Shown here one piece after another: positions 42,103 through 54,222 of a stretch of DNA of 64,000 bases. The stretch is from assembly GCA_030765045.1 (NCBI GenBank), contig CM060969.1, forward strand, positions 51,208,216 through 51,272,215. The letters are read 5' to 3'. Source of the DNA: Tenodera sinensis (taxonomy: Eukaryota; Arthropoda; Insecta; Mantodea; Mantidae). Each line of letters starts with the position of its first letter. Position 1 is the stretch's first letter. The position numbers were made by a program, and so were the translations under genes. Under the pieces are notes generated by a model that was given only the letters and a program-made list of their open reading frames with translations, searched no databases and had not been told where the DNA came from.

Positions 42103-43432
42103 CAGGCATCGGCAAACATGTACTCAATGAGGAATCGGTATGACGTCTCAACATGCAACCTGCAATACACATGACGCAATGTAGAACCGGGGATGGCATT
42201 GACCTTCGTTCAGAGTCAGTGCTGGACTCGCTCGCTACAGAGTACAATAAGGAATAATACACATACTTGAATCCAGCTATTTTGGTCTACAATACTTTAG
42301 ATAGGCCTAGATATTTGAGCAATATATTTCAGTTCACTTCTATTTGCAATGTACGATGAAAATCTAGTGATACATAACAAGTAGCCACTCTCAGTATAGC
42401 ACGCAAATTAACATCTGTTAATTGCGATACAAGATTTTTTATTTTTTGGATTCAGCTTCTTTTCTTCTACACATTTCTTAAATGCTTGAAATAATTCTGT
42501 CCTTGTTCTATGTTCCCTAAGTGGAATGACTTCAAGCATATATTCTTGTATCGAGGGGTTGTTAGTAACTCTACGAGTGAAAATTACCAATTGTGCTCTG
42601 TCAACGTTGTCAGTGCTTTCATCCAACGCGAGAGAAACGGCTATAAATTCATGGACCTCGGTTTGTAGTCTTTTTTCGACTATTTCTGCTATTTTATGTA
42701 TCCTTCTCTGTATGGCTCGTGATGATAATGCAATATTACTAAAAATATATTATTAAGGGCAAATTATGTTGGCAACTTTACTCTCAAATTTGTTTATGAA
42801 ATCTCCATCACTAAAACATCTCTGTGATTAAGCAATCTCCAAAGCAACAGCATAGCTGGCGTGAAGTTGTCTATCAGTTATAATATTTGAATTAATATTA
42901 GGTGTGTTATCTGAATATTGCTCTTTGAGCTGTTGCAGTTGATTAGTCCAATCTACAGCTGAAAAAATTAAAAAAAATAATAAATAAATAAAATGAATAA
43001 AGGACAGTACGTCAGTGTTATGCTACTTTAAATCGTAGTGTAAATTTATGAATACATGCTAGTCTATAATTTTATGGTGATCTTATGACATGTATCTTAA
43101 TGCCGCTTGATGTTCCATTGATGAGTGCCTTTTTTAATTTTAGAGTACAACCAACACCTTACGTTCCTTACATGATGAGAGAAGAAATCATCAAAGTGCT
43201 ATTCTATATATCAAAGTTAATAGACCAGGAATAATTAGATGCACTTTGATTCTATGAATATACTAAGACTTTAAGTTAAATAAACTAATATCCTTGAAAG
43301 TTATAAATAAAGAAGTTTATCTAATTACACTTTGACAGGCTGCGAGGGAGGGGGAGGGGGAGACAGAGTAAGCGCTGCCCCTGACACGTCATAGTTGCGA
43401 GGCCTCATTGAGTACATGTTTGCCGATGCCTG
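42103..43432. mobile_element. Defective hAT element with ~30-bp perfect TIRs
   Basis: CAGGCATCGGCAAACATGTA at 42103 continues for about 30 bp as an exact inverted match of the end at 43432. TGATAGTT (42093-42100) and TGATAGTA (43433-43440) are an 8-bp duplication with one mismatch; AG lies between the left duplication and the TIR. Terminal CAG and 8-bp TSD are hAT hallmarks. It contains a decayed transposase fragment of the GTF2IRD2/ZBED5 type. Confidence 0.88.
42408..42970 (-). pseudogene. hAT transposase middle fragment (GTF2IRD2/ZBED5-like)
   Basis: On the minus strand one frame, broken by stops, reads DRQLHASYAVALEIA, CFSDGDFINKFESKVANIIC and SNIALSSRAIQRRIHKIAEI. It then gives FIAVSLALDESTDNVDRAQL followed by VIFTRRVTN and EVIPLREHRTRTELFQAFKK. 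This is the central region of the family. DEST carries the first catalytic Asp. The N-terminal BED finger and the C-terminal dimerisation part are absent. Three stop codons lie upstream of the open part (42626-42408), so it cannot make a full transposase. Confidence 0.85.
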
Positions 43433-44106
43433 TGATAGTATACAATGTTAGCCGTATATCAGACTACCATTACTACGTAACTCCGATTCGCGCCGTAGCC
43501 TGTTTTTCTCATTAGCCACGTTAGCCACTACTGCCACTACCACTACTATTACCCTGTATCTATGCTTCTGCTTGATGTTATGTCAATGAGATCGCAGATT
43601 GCACTCCACACAGGCAAACGCACAGAATAAGAAGTACTGGTCTTGAAATAAATGATCAAATTGCTTAAGGCTCGAGAGGGCATTCTTGCTCTGGGCAAAG
43701 ATGGAATTTAAAGTTGTATGTCTGAGCTTACCCAACTACAAACTTATTAGCGCCCTTATAAAATAGATATGACAAAGGCAGAAACAAAGATCAATACAAA
43801 AATATCATAACAAAAGTCACATATAAAGCTTAATGCACAGATCGAATCATGACAAACGTCAAAACAAAGGCGAATGAACTAAATTTCAAGTTCTTGTACT
43901 TTAAGCCGGGGTTGGCTGTAACAAGTTGTAGGCACACCTCATCCACCATGGACCCGTACGGTTTACTTAAATTTTGGCTTAAACGATGCCTCGTACATCT
44001 CAAATAACGTTATAAGATCTTCTGTCATTTAAGTAATAATAATAAAACGCTCAGAAAAGGATTAAAGGGGTTTTGACTGGCTAAATTAGGCACGAAAAGT
44101 CGTGAA
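43433..44106. other. Spacer, no gene recognised
   Basis: No coding or repeat signal was recognised apart from the hAT duplication at its left edge. Confidence 0.6.
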
Positions 44107-45486
44107 GTGGCAATGGCCTGGCGCGGCATACAAGGTCTACGCTTGAACTCGAAATGTGCTTTCAGTGAATCCTCCAAGTATCTGATAGACTATGGGTGTA
44201 TTGTTTATTCGTCAGCACGACCATCTGTGCTGAGAAGATTAGACGTGGTCCATAATAGGGGCATCCGCATTGCAACAGGAGCTTTTCCAACAAGCCCAGT
44301 GGTGAGCCTTTACGCCGAGTCCGCAGAACCTCCTCTGCAATATCGCCGTGAGATTCTCTTGGCAAATTATGCTTGTGCTCTTAGATGTATGCCTAAGCAC
44401 CCAACGTTCGCTTCTTTTTTCACCACCACGCTAAGAGAACGATATAGAAATAGCACCCTTTGTCCAAAGCCTGCGGGGTTCCGTTTCCAAGAGCTCCTAG
44501 TGAAGCTTGGAGTGGAACTGCCTGTGATGTTCGCCAAGGGCGAGAGACTTTACCCCCCTTGGCTATCTGGTACGCCCCATGTAGATCTTGGGATGACCAT
44601 ACACCAGAAGTCCACGATGCCTATTTCAAGTATCCGCACGTGTTTCTTAGAATTTTTGTCAGGCTACACTGACCGTCGCTATATTTACACCGATGGGTCA
44701 AAGGGCTCCAACGGTGTTGGATGTGCTTATGTTTATGGAACCGAACCATATACATTCGGATTTCCAAATAGCACCTCCATTTTTACTGCAGAGCTTTATG
44801 CAATTTATCGAGCCGTTTTGTATGTTCGCCGTCGTAAATTAGGTAACTGCTTGATTTTGAGCGATTCCCTTAGTGCACTGCAGAGCCTTTGTCAGTTGTA
44901 CAACCCCCACCCTATTGTACAACGTATCCAGGATGCCCTCCATGTTTTACACGCTTCTGGCGTTGACGTGGTGTGTGCATGGATTCCCGGTCTCGTAGGT
45001 TTGTCTGGGAATGAAATGGCAGATTTAGCAGCAAAGACGGCAACTACAGAACCCAGTATTACCATCTCACGTGTTACTTCGGAAGACTTTAGGCTTGAAG
45101 TGCGGAGAGCGGTGCTGTCGTCCTGGCACGACGAGTGGTCAGCTGTCCGCGGTAATAAGCTTAGAGAAGTGAAAGAACTTCCGATAAACTGGGTAACCTC
45201 CTGTCGCACATCTCGTCGCGAGGAGGTTAGTTTGGCTCGATTAAGAATAGGCCACTGCAATTTTTCGCATGGTTACCTATTCAAAAGGGACCCTGCGCCT
45301 CTATGTCCGCTGTGTGACAACCTTTTGTCAGTTCGCCACGTGTTGCTAGAATGTTGCTCTCTAGCGCACCTTCGGGATTCTCTGCAGCTGCCTGCCAGAC
45401 TTGCAGAGGTCCTAGCGGACGACAAAACAGCGGTTGATAGAGCTTTTAATTTTTTAGCGGAGTGCAATATCAATTTGAGGATTTAA
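44107..45486 (+). CDS. Chimeric open frame: flanking DNA fused to LINE RT-thumb/RNase H/CCHC
   Basis: An ATG in the flanking DNA (MAMAWRGIQGLRLNSKCAFS, about 26 codons) reads straight through the insertion junction at 44186 into LINE ORF2 from YGCIVYSSARPSVLRR to the normal stop, 459 residues. RNase H is complete in outline (IYTDGSKGSN, TAELYAIYRA, LSDSLSAL, GNEMADLAAK), but the conserved His is Leu (WIPGLVGLSGNE). The terminal CPLC-HVLLEC finger is kept. It lacks endonuclease and the RT palm, so it cannot move itself. The fusion may be chance; the insertion is young enough that stops have not yet appeared. There is no evidence of expression. Confidence 0.6.
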   Translation: MAMAWRGIQGLRLNSKCAFSESSKYLIDYGCIVYSSARPSVLRRLDVVHNRGIRIATGAFPTSPVVSLYAESAEPPLQYRREILLANYACALRCMPKHPTFASFFTTTLRERYRNSTLCPKPAGFRFQELLVKLGVELPVMFAKGERLYPPWLSGTPHVDLGMTIHQKSTMPISSIRTCFLEFLSGYTDRRYIYTDGSKGSNGVGCAYVYGTEPYTFGFPNSTSIFTAELYAIYRAVLYVRRRKLGNCLILSDSLSALQSLCQLYNPHPIVQRIQDALHVLHASGVDVVCAWIPGLVGLSGNEMADLAAKTATTEPSITISRVTSEDFRLEVRRAVLSSWHDEWSAVRGNKLREVKELPINWVTSCRTSRREEVSLARLRIGHCNFSHGYLFKRDPAPLCPLCDNLLSVRHVLLECCSLAHLRDSLQLPARLAEVLADDKTAVDRAFNFLAECNINLRI

Positions 45487-45701
45487 ATTTTTTTAATTAT
45501 CTGTTTCTGCTTTTGGACGTATTTATCACCTTGTTTCATATCTGGCTATTGCCACTGCCTTTTGCCTTTGTAAACTTTTCTTGTTGCTAGTATTTTAATT
45601 TTTTGAGTGAAATTTATATCCGGCTATTGCCATAAATCTTTTAAGGGCGCTGATGACCTAGAAGTTGAGCGCCCTTAAACCAAATCAAATTCAAATCGAA
45701 A
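44186..45701 (+). mobile_element. LINE copy 3, 5'-truncated
   Basis: It starts within ORF2 (TAGACTATGGGTG) and ends with the perfect terminal hairpin (45641-45674) and an ACCAAATCAAATTC tail. TATCTGA flanks it at 44179-44185 and 45702-45708. The sequence is very close to copies 1 and 2. Confidence 0.93.
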
Positions 45702-45708
45702 TATCTGA

Positions 45709-47393
45709 ATAGAATTATGACTGTTTCCTATGCTCTAACCCCAAGGGATACGGGTTCACATTCGGCACTACATTTTTAAGCTCATGACAAATTGGAAACC
45801 GAATTCACAATAACATAAATTTTAAAGACCGCGAGGGCTTATGAGATAATTAAATAGATTTTCGTTGCGTGCACTTTGTAATATAGTAGATTTAATGACT
45901 TCTGCCCCATTTGGGCTGGCAGGATGCAGTGTGTTATTATGAACGCCGACTCCGTTCTCCACGCGTATGCTGTAACACGATGTTTTGTGTCAGTGTTCGA
46001 TAGATGAGTACGTTTATATGCTTTTAATCTGCGGAGAAGCAAGAGCTAATGCACAAGAAGCTCAGCATCTATACCGGGAGAGACATCCTAATAGACAATC
46101 ATAGCATCATACAATGGGAATAAAACAATTATAAATTAAAAGTTTTAACATAATGGAATATTACACGGTAAAATAAATTACTACACAAAGGGGATTCACA
46201 CCACCTCTATACCAGGCGGATTGCTTACGAAACGTGTACCTACTCGTTACAAGTGAACTGTTAGGTTACTTGGTAAATATGCACTTTAACATGTAGTATT
46301 CGCTGGTCTCATTGTACATTTGCCATGGTGCAAACATCAGCAGTTTTTAATTTACGAGTAAAAAGCCGATACTCTAAAATTTATATTAGTACTAATTTCG
46401 TCAAGTGTATAACCAAAGATACCCATGTTAAAAACTTGGGTAGAACTTAGTAATGGGGCCGATGTTTTCATGTTAGAGTCTTTTTCTATTTTTCTCATAA
46501 GCCTGTTAGTAAGTGAGGCTCCTTCTGAAAGTTTGACACGTGTCAGCTCTTTGTTATAAAAGGAGTTGATTCAACTCCCAATATAGCGTATATTCCTCCG
46601 AGCTGTTTCTTCATGGGGAGTTAATTCGTCAAAACGTCTGACGGGTGTTCATTGTTGTTCAGACCAGTCTGTTTTCCACAAGGGATCTTACAGCAAAACC
46701 GCTGAGAAAATGGACATTTGCTGATGCGCTGAATGTTTCTGCTTAAGACACACGCCAAGTGGGTTTCTATGGAAACAACACTTCTCTGTTTGCGTCATCA
46801 AGTTATACCCATACTGTTTTATTCTGGAATTATATAAATCTTCCAAAATAAATTACATTGCTATTTGCTCTATAACTTTGATTTTCTGAAAGGTGTATTA
46901 ATTTCTAATACCAGGACGTTACTACGTATATTTATTTGTGTGAGTTTGCCAATACTTATACTTTTCTCAAATATAAGTACGTTATTCGTTTTTTAACTCT
47001 TGGCCTTGCAAAGAGAACGGATCGCATTGCAACCAGGGCTTAAAAATTTACTATCTCTTAAAGCTTACGGTATTCGCATAATCGCCTTACACCTACAATA
47101 AAATTAGCAATAGGATGCTTTCTGAAAACGCTTAGCGCAATTAAAATGAAGTAGATAGAGAAATAAGCATTAGGAAGAATAGAGTGTATAAGAGTGAGTA
47201 TAGCTCTACATATATTTGCGAACAGAGTTTCTCCAAATTGAACTATACTAAAAATATGTATACGCGACGATCACTTGGGGTATCTTCTAAGGCTATGCAC
47301 TTCCACTTTGCTACCAAATATTGATAGACTTCTTAAATGTACCAAACAAGTCATTAATCAATAGACGTTTATCGCCTAGGATATTACATTATT
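45709..47393. other. Spacer, no gene recognised
   Basis: AT-rich. A 67-codon minus-strand frame at 45839-46042 has no recognised features. An isolated TTATAAAAGG at about 46553 is not supported by other promoter signals. Confidence 0.55.
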
Positions 47394-48040
47394 TTGGTAA
47401 ATCAAACGCATCGTACATATCCAAAGCACCACTGTAACACAATACATGTTTGTGTGAAAGAATGGCAAAATCCGCGTATAGTGGAAAGAAGTAAATCCAA
47501 CCTCCCCTCTTTCGCAAAAGTTGGATACCACTGGTCCAAACCAACACTGTACCAGGTCGGATCCTGTGCTCGTAACAGCTGTTCACTTGCTGGGACTTAA
47601 TCATCGGTGACCAATATCAAATCTCCCATTTCCAAAAAACATTCTGGCCGAGTCCACTCGCTGCTGCTTGTGGACGTCACTCAGCAAACATGGCACCCAT
47701 CTTGCACAGACTTTGTAGTAATGAAGATGGTCTGTTAGGATCTTTGTGATGGATGAACGTCCAAATCTCATTATGATAATTTCAATGGCAACCCAAGGAT
47801 CTTCCTCCGCAATATTGCCAATTGGATAGTGGCGTTATGAAGTGTTGCTTCCCTGTGCACTCTTATCATGCAAATCTTCACGCCGTTCCAGAATCTGTAT
47901 TAGCCAACGTCGAGGCATTTGAATGGTCATACAGCTTTCCCCAGATACAGAAGTCAACTCTCGATGGATATCTGCAGCGGATAGCTGTTCTGCTGCGAAA
48001 GAACTAATGGTTGAGTGTAGCTTACAAACCGACACACTTC
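47394..48040 (-). pseudogene. mariner (SETMAR-type) transposase relic 2
   Basis: On the minus strand: AEQLSAADIHRELTSVSGES, CMTIQMPRRWL and RREDLHDKSAQGSNTS (about 47870-48015). This matches the N-terminal helix-turn-helix and linker of SETMAR-like mariner proteins (SA-x-DIHREL, RRW, GR-x2-LHDE). Further left, in other frames, come RSSITKILTDHLHYYKVCAR with WVP and then DVHKQQRVDS (about 47660-47760), matching the block before the catalytic core. The catalytic part (47394-47600) is not clearly readable. Frameshifts and stops make it dead. Confidence 0.7.
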
Positions 48041-51000
48041 TTAGTGGTTGTCAATACAAACCGGTCAAACTCGCCGGCTTTTACATTGCACGAGGACAGT
48101 TTATTTTGCAGAAAAATAAAACAGAGAGACTGACTTATTGGATGACCATTGTAGATAAATAACATAAAGGTTGTTTCTTTAAAAAATGTTTCGCGAGTAA
48201 TTTAACTGCACTGTTAGTCAACTGTCAATAAGCTAGTCTAAAAAGATGCCACCCACAATGCTGCAAACAGAAGCATAGGCATACAATCTAACCTTGTGAT
48301 ACCACTCAGTGCCATTACGGCTGCAGACGACTAGTCGACAAATAGTTCAGGAATGAACCGTCTGCGAGTTCAATATTGTGCATGTGTGAAAAATAGACAT
48401 ACCGACAGCTATCAGCTTACTCGTGATATGCAACTACATGCATAATGCACATACAGTTGAACCTAATTTATGCGTATATCAAGGAGAAGAGAGAAGATTA
48501 CATGTAACTTAGAATTACTTACAAACGAGATTTTGATAATGCATTATATTTTTTTATAAACGGCATTACAATAAGCTTACATGTGTAAACTTTTACAAAC
48601 AACAAAGATGTGAACGAAGAAAACATTTTGAATTTGGTCCGGTTGTAAACAAAACAATTAATTTGAATTGTGTCGTTTTTCTTAAGTCAGCCTGGATGAC
48701 CTGAGTAACTTCATTATTTTACCTGCTAAACATACGGCTATCACTCAAATTCGTGAGCAGCCTGCGTTCTCTGAGCACCAGTTGCCGAGCCCTGCCCTAA
48801 GTTCATGCACCTCATTTTGTTACTGATGACTCCGTAGCGTAAGCAATTCCTAAGCCTGAAGCAATTTCTTCTTTGATTTTGTGTGGATTAAGTTCCACTT
48901 CTCATATGAATTTTAATTTCTGATCTAGTGTATAACATTTCCCTTCTCTGTTCTTCAGGGCTGATTAAAAGCAATTGAGAACTGAAAAACAAAACCGCTG
49001 TTAATTAGTGAACACCAGATACCGAACGTTTTTATCTTTACCTCTCGTTTGTTGCTACAACATTTTCGTGCCGAAAGCCACCAGCTCTACCAGGAAGCGT
49101 CCTTGTCTTTTGCTTCCACGGCCAAAAGCCGCCCGCTAAGATTGTGTCTTTGTCAACGGAGATAAGAGTTTATTTTAAGATATCCAGCTTAGTATGCGCA
49201 TTATAATTACGCAAAACTCAGTTGTATTTCACTGCAGTTTCATACGTATAATAGTGAATTACGTATAAATGCATTGCATATAAATAAAGTTCTGTTAACG
49301 CTTTTCTAGAGTACATTTTGCCGGGACCTACCAAACTTTACGTATACATACGAATCACTTAGAACTGGATTACATATAAAGCAGGTTCAATTGTACATAC
49401 TCGCTAAACGTAAGGCTAACCTTAGGTTACATCTAGATTGATTGGTTTCACTGCAGTTCGCCGTTGACTAACTACTCAGCCTGTCTCATTATCCTCGTGT
49501 TTCACGCATGGAAATGTTGAACGTTCATTATCGCGGCGATACGCTTGCGACGATCCCAATCGTTCGGCTGAGTGCGCAACAGTTGGACCGATTAGACCTC
49601 GTATCAGACGTTTGACACCAGTGTAGATTGAAATAATACAGAGGCACCTTATTTGCCCTTCGCGGGGTATCGACATTTAAACGATATACTTTAAAGATTG
49701 CCTACTTGTTTGAGAACTATAGGCACCATAGCCATAAAAATGAAACCAATAGTAATCACAGAATCAGAATAACCTAACAAGAACTAAATAATTCCCGTAT
49801 AAGTTGTTTGCATAAAATCTTCAATACAGAAATCTATTGCCATTCTATAAATTAAACTCGCGGAAGAGGTCCACAAGCTGTAAAATATAAACTAATCAGT
49901 GGGTTTACTTAAATAAAAGCATACGTATATTAAAAGTCCTCTAAACTGCTCGATTCCAAGAGACGGTATATGCTTTCATAATACACAGGTTGACAAAGCC
50001 AGACCCAAAAAATACATACCATATTATTTAAAGGAACTAATTGCAACTTAAAAAATCCTCCAATCGACGGCCCTATGTGAAAGAATTATCCCAAGGAATA
50101 TCATAAGACGTATGACCTACTGATAAATTCTCGAGCTTAGTGAGAAGGAAAGGTCAGACGTCGAATGATATTTTAATAGGCTATTTCATAAAGTATGAAC
50201 TTAAACACTATATGTCAAAGATTTAACCAGAAAATGTTAACTTACATTGAAAAAACAACCTATAATATATTCATTGCGATTAGTGCAGTTTGACTACAAA
50301 AAGAAATTACCTAGTACTAATTTTTAAGAAACAAAAGAATGACCAGGTGATAATTCATTTATAATTGAACGCCTCTGTATATAAAATAGTCATAAGTAAT
50401 GCCACGAGTGATTGCCAAATTATTATTAATAATTCTCCAGTAATCAAATGACTATCAGGAGTTGCATTTGTTAAGACTATTTCACGAAATAAAGGATGAT
50501 ATAGTCTGTGAAATATTATTTAAATGTTATATTGCAATTACCAACCTGTTAAAATGAAAATGAAGCAGGCATACACCGGGGTCTATTGGTATGGCCTACA
50601 ACATTAAATACCACTAACCCAGTTTCCAACTTGCGCATTCTATTCATTTTAACCAGGACTAGGGCCATAAGAAACGTTCCACAGCCTTTTCACGGTGTAT
50701 TCTTTGTAATTTTCTCCATTTAATTTTCTCATATTGATGCTCCAATCTTTTTAGATGTTGGCAATGTAAGTAGTTTGAGGATCTGATGTTAATTTATAAT
50801 TTCGTTCAATACAAAATTTGTCAAACTGATTCCAAATATATTTTCTGTTGTATTCTGTATTCAGAAGTTATCCTCTTCGAATTATTTTATCTATTTCAGC
50901 GCTAGATAACTCACCGAAGCGAGAGTCAGCCATTTGACACTTAAACCTAACGGCTCTGCTCTCGAGAGCGAGGAATTGTGGACTAGGAATTGAGGTTACG

Positions 51001-53689
51001 AAGTAATTTTCGTTTCATTGATTCCCTGTCACACAAAAATAATGCATTTTCCCTGTTCTTCGTTATCAATTACCCTCCCCGTATGGAGGACTGACACCCC
51101 CTAGAACTTACAAGCCTGTGTCTAGGGTCAGATGCCTGTTGGGGGGCAGAGGAACCTATGGACCGGACAGAGCGAAGAATATAAAATATCTTATACATAA
51201 TATACGCTATGCATGACTTTCGAACAAATTTACTAATCGACATAATTTTCGGAGTGTTAATCTCATTACTTCTAGATGTCTAGCCTTTTTTGATATGCAG
51301 GAGTAATATTCCCAAGGGCATTATAAGAAATACTCGAAATTCCAACACTTGTATCCTTCTCAGTAAACAACCAGCATATAGCAGTGCGTGGCTTCACCTT
51401 AAAACTTACTCCATCTTTTAGATTATTGCCAAATTCGTTTAATTCAATAAAGAGCAATATATTAAAATAGGAAATTTGTTCGAAAGCATGTTTACATTAT
51501 ATTCTACTACTATTACATATTTGTTAAGAGCTAAATTACCTGACAGGAAAATATTTGTATCTAAATGCTGACGAATGAAATAATCGAAAACTACACTTTG
51601 AAGGCCAGATGAAAGAGAAAAAGTTAGAGTTAATTTTACTTTGTCGCATCTTCTACTGGGTTTGTCTAATACTGATAGAGGCACTATGTTTGGTACTAAA
51701 ACCACTTGTACAGCCCTCCCTGTTGCGGCAGCTCTTCAAACAAATTTTCCATTGGTATTTTATACCTCAATGATGTAAATCTAAGGACGCGCAAATACTT
51801 GGTCATCACCACCGTTATAAAATGGATCATGGCAAAAGCTATGCATAAACTTCAATATAAAATACGAGAAAATATAGATAAACAAAACTAACTAGGCACA
51901 GGCCAGAATTAAAACAAATTTATAAAAAGAATAAAAAAGGTATGAAATTTCAATGTATACAATTCTAAATCCTTATGGTTTACCATAACTAAAAAACTTC
52001 AAAATTCTTTCGACCGCTTGTTTTCTCGTCCAACAGGACCTCTTCAAGTCTGGTAGACAGATGCAGATAATCCCAAAGGTAAGCCAGGGAAACACCTTGT
52101 CCATCCTCCGCTTGAAACACTGTTTATTCATATAATACTAAGAGACAATCGTTCACCGATGAAATGAATTTATTCGCACATATAAGCATTCACTTGTCTT
52201 TGTGGAAGCTTAGCAACATAGGAAAAAATGTTAGCATATACTAAAGAGGATAAGCACACTAACTATAAAAATTGTTATTCACGTAAAACCTAAACAAATA
52301 AAGGGTTTAGACGAATATTTCGAAATTATAATCTCGTTGATGGTTTGGTTTTAAATATGAGTTAAGAAAATTGCACTTATTCAAATGTTGCCTAATATAT
52401 TTTATTCATCACCATGTGAAAATTGCATTATTATAATTCAATATAAATTTTTCTGTATATGTAGACAATACGTTTCGTTAATGATAGTGAAATAATGCGA
52501 ATATAGTATTTTAATTTCCGAGACTTGTTTATATTTACCTTTTTTTCTTTGTACAATGATTAAGCAGATGTTTTAGTGCGATGCAGTAGGTTGGCACGAA
52601 TATTTTTGTACAATTTGTGCTTTTCAGTTGCGTAAAGGATTACACTTTAGTTACTTCAAACTCTTTAATGTTTATTTTTCCTAATGCTGATAAATGTTGT
52701 ATCTTCTTACAATAGCTACTGAAATTAAAAGCTCAATACTCAAATACCGTGCTTAAAACATTTCTGGAACAAAACAGCATAAATACCTTCATTCCGATGA
52801 ACTATTCTTTACCACCTGGTAGGATTTTCTTATTCAGCTGATATCTATAATCCCTATGTCTTCTTAGGGATTGAGGCAAAGCGATGTTGAGAATGAGGTA
52901 GTGGAATCTGACCCTTAAGATTTCTTTTTCCTCTTTGTTTGCTCTATAGAATTGTTTCCTGGGATTTCTGCTCACGGAGAAAAATTCAGCAGCACCAGGA
53001 AATCCTGAAGCGGCAAGGAGATACTATCTAATCCCAAAGAGAGAGAAGCCTTTGTTTTCAGTCTGCAAGAAGATCATCTTTCAACGTCCTTCCTATCAAC
53101 AATTCAAGGATTTTCAAGAACCTTTGAATGATCCCAAAATAGATCTTCCCTTTATACGTGTTTGACACATGTCTCTTCTGCACAGCTGGTGCCCTCAAAG
53201 GTCTACATATACCCTTATATATTCTTGGTGATAAAGTAACAGAGTGCATTTGCAAGAGAAGGTTGTCACACTGAAGATAGTGTTTCATTTGGCAACTTTC
53301 CGCACAGTGGCTGTATCCATTTGAATTCCAAATAAAGCAGATCAATATTAAATAAATAAATATGCATTGGAAGTTGACTGATCAAACTTGAATTACTTAA
53401 GGATGGAGAATATAATTACTGATGAATAACACACATAGTTTTTTAAGAAAGTGGGGCCATCGATCACGAAAAGAGTTGAAAATGTAAAAAGGGAGAGTTA
53501 TCCTGACAGTGACTCCATGCAGAATCACAGGACAAATGCGCAGAAGTAATATTTGAAATGGTTTTAAATTTACTTTGTCCACCCAAACTGGCTTTCTGAT
53601 ATGGCCGTCCGTTGCCGAAACTCAAAACTTTCCTGAATGGGTAAAAAATTAAGGCAAGATGAAAATGTCATCTACAATGGATAGAAGTT
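48041..53689. other. Long AT-rich stretch without recognised genes
   Basis: Frames up to 95 codons occur (for example 53058-53345 and 51439-51705, both minus) without recognisable domains. CAGGGCTCGGCAACTG on the minus strand near 48800 looks like a lone hAT-type end, but I found no partner. A GC-richer block at 51070-51180 stands out in base composition only. Confidence 0.5.
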
Positions 53690-53950
53690 ACGAAAATGAA
53701 ATTCTTGGGGTGTGTGACAGCTTATACTTTAACGAAGAAACAGAACAATGTAGATATTCGAGGGCAGTTGGGAATATTCATACTAACAAAAAATAAACAG
53801 AGTACAGGAAAAGGTGGTAAAAAACGTCTGCAGAATGGAACATGATAGGATTCCCCAAAGAGAATTAAAGTACAGGCCAAGAGACCAACGGAGTCGAGGA
53901 AGACCTGCTAGAAAATGGATATAACAACTTTAGTTTGGAGTCGGAACGGA
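53690..53950 (+). pseudogene. RTE-type LINE C-terminal scrap
   Basis: The frame around 53810-53920 reads VKNVCRMEHDRIPQRELKYR followed by PRDQRSRGRPARKW. This matches the late RTE ORF block (GHV-x-RM-x4-IPK-x3-Y-x-P-x-GRR-x-GRP-x3-W). It is followed by a GAC/GAT microsatellite. Stops flank it. Confidence 0.7.
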
Positions 53951-53974
53951 TTATTTGTGGTCAAACCTTGTTTG

Positions 53975-54007
53975 GATGATGATAATGACGACGACGACGA
54001 CGACGAC

Positions 54008-54040
<33 letters not shown>
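53975..54040. repeat. (GAC/GAT)n microsatellite
   Basis: GACGACGAC passes into GATGATGAT over about 65 bp and encodes an Asp run in one frame (chance). Confidence 0.97.
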
Positions 54041-54222
54041 ATGTCATACAGAGAACAGCAGAGTATTTTATGGAGCTTGGTGAAACCTACCTCTAAGGGA
54101 ACCACGGATCTGGAGAAACGTTGGATAAATACTTCGAACTTCGAGGTGGCTATTGGAAAAATAAGCCCTAGTAAATAAACTTATTCTGTGGGACTTGGAC
54201 AGTCACATTACGAACGGGAATT

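Noticed and set aside
46545..46600. TATA box TTATAAAAGG on the plus strand
   Set aside because: No ORF, initiator or other promoter elements nearby.
48780..48810. hAT terminus (CAGGGCTCGGCAACTG on the minus strand)
   Set aside because: No matching inverted partner or 8-bp duplication found.
53058..53345. 95-codon minus-strand frame
   Set aside because: No recognisable domain, no promoter or splice context, AT-rich region; not called as a gene.
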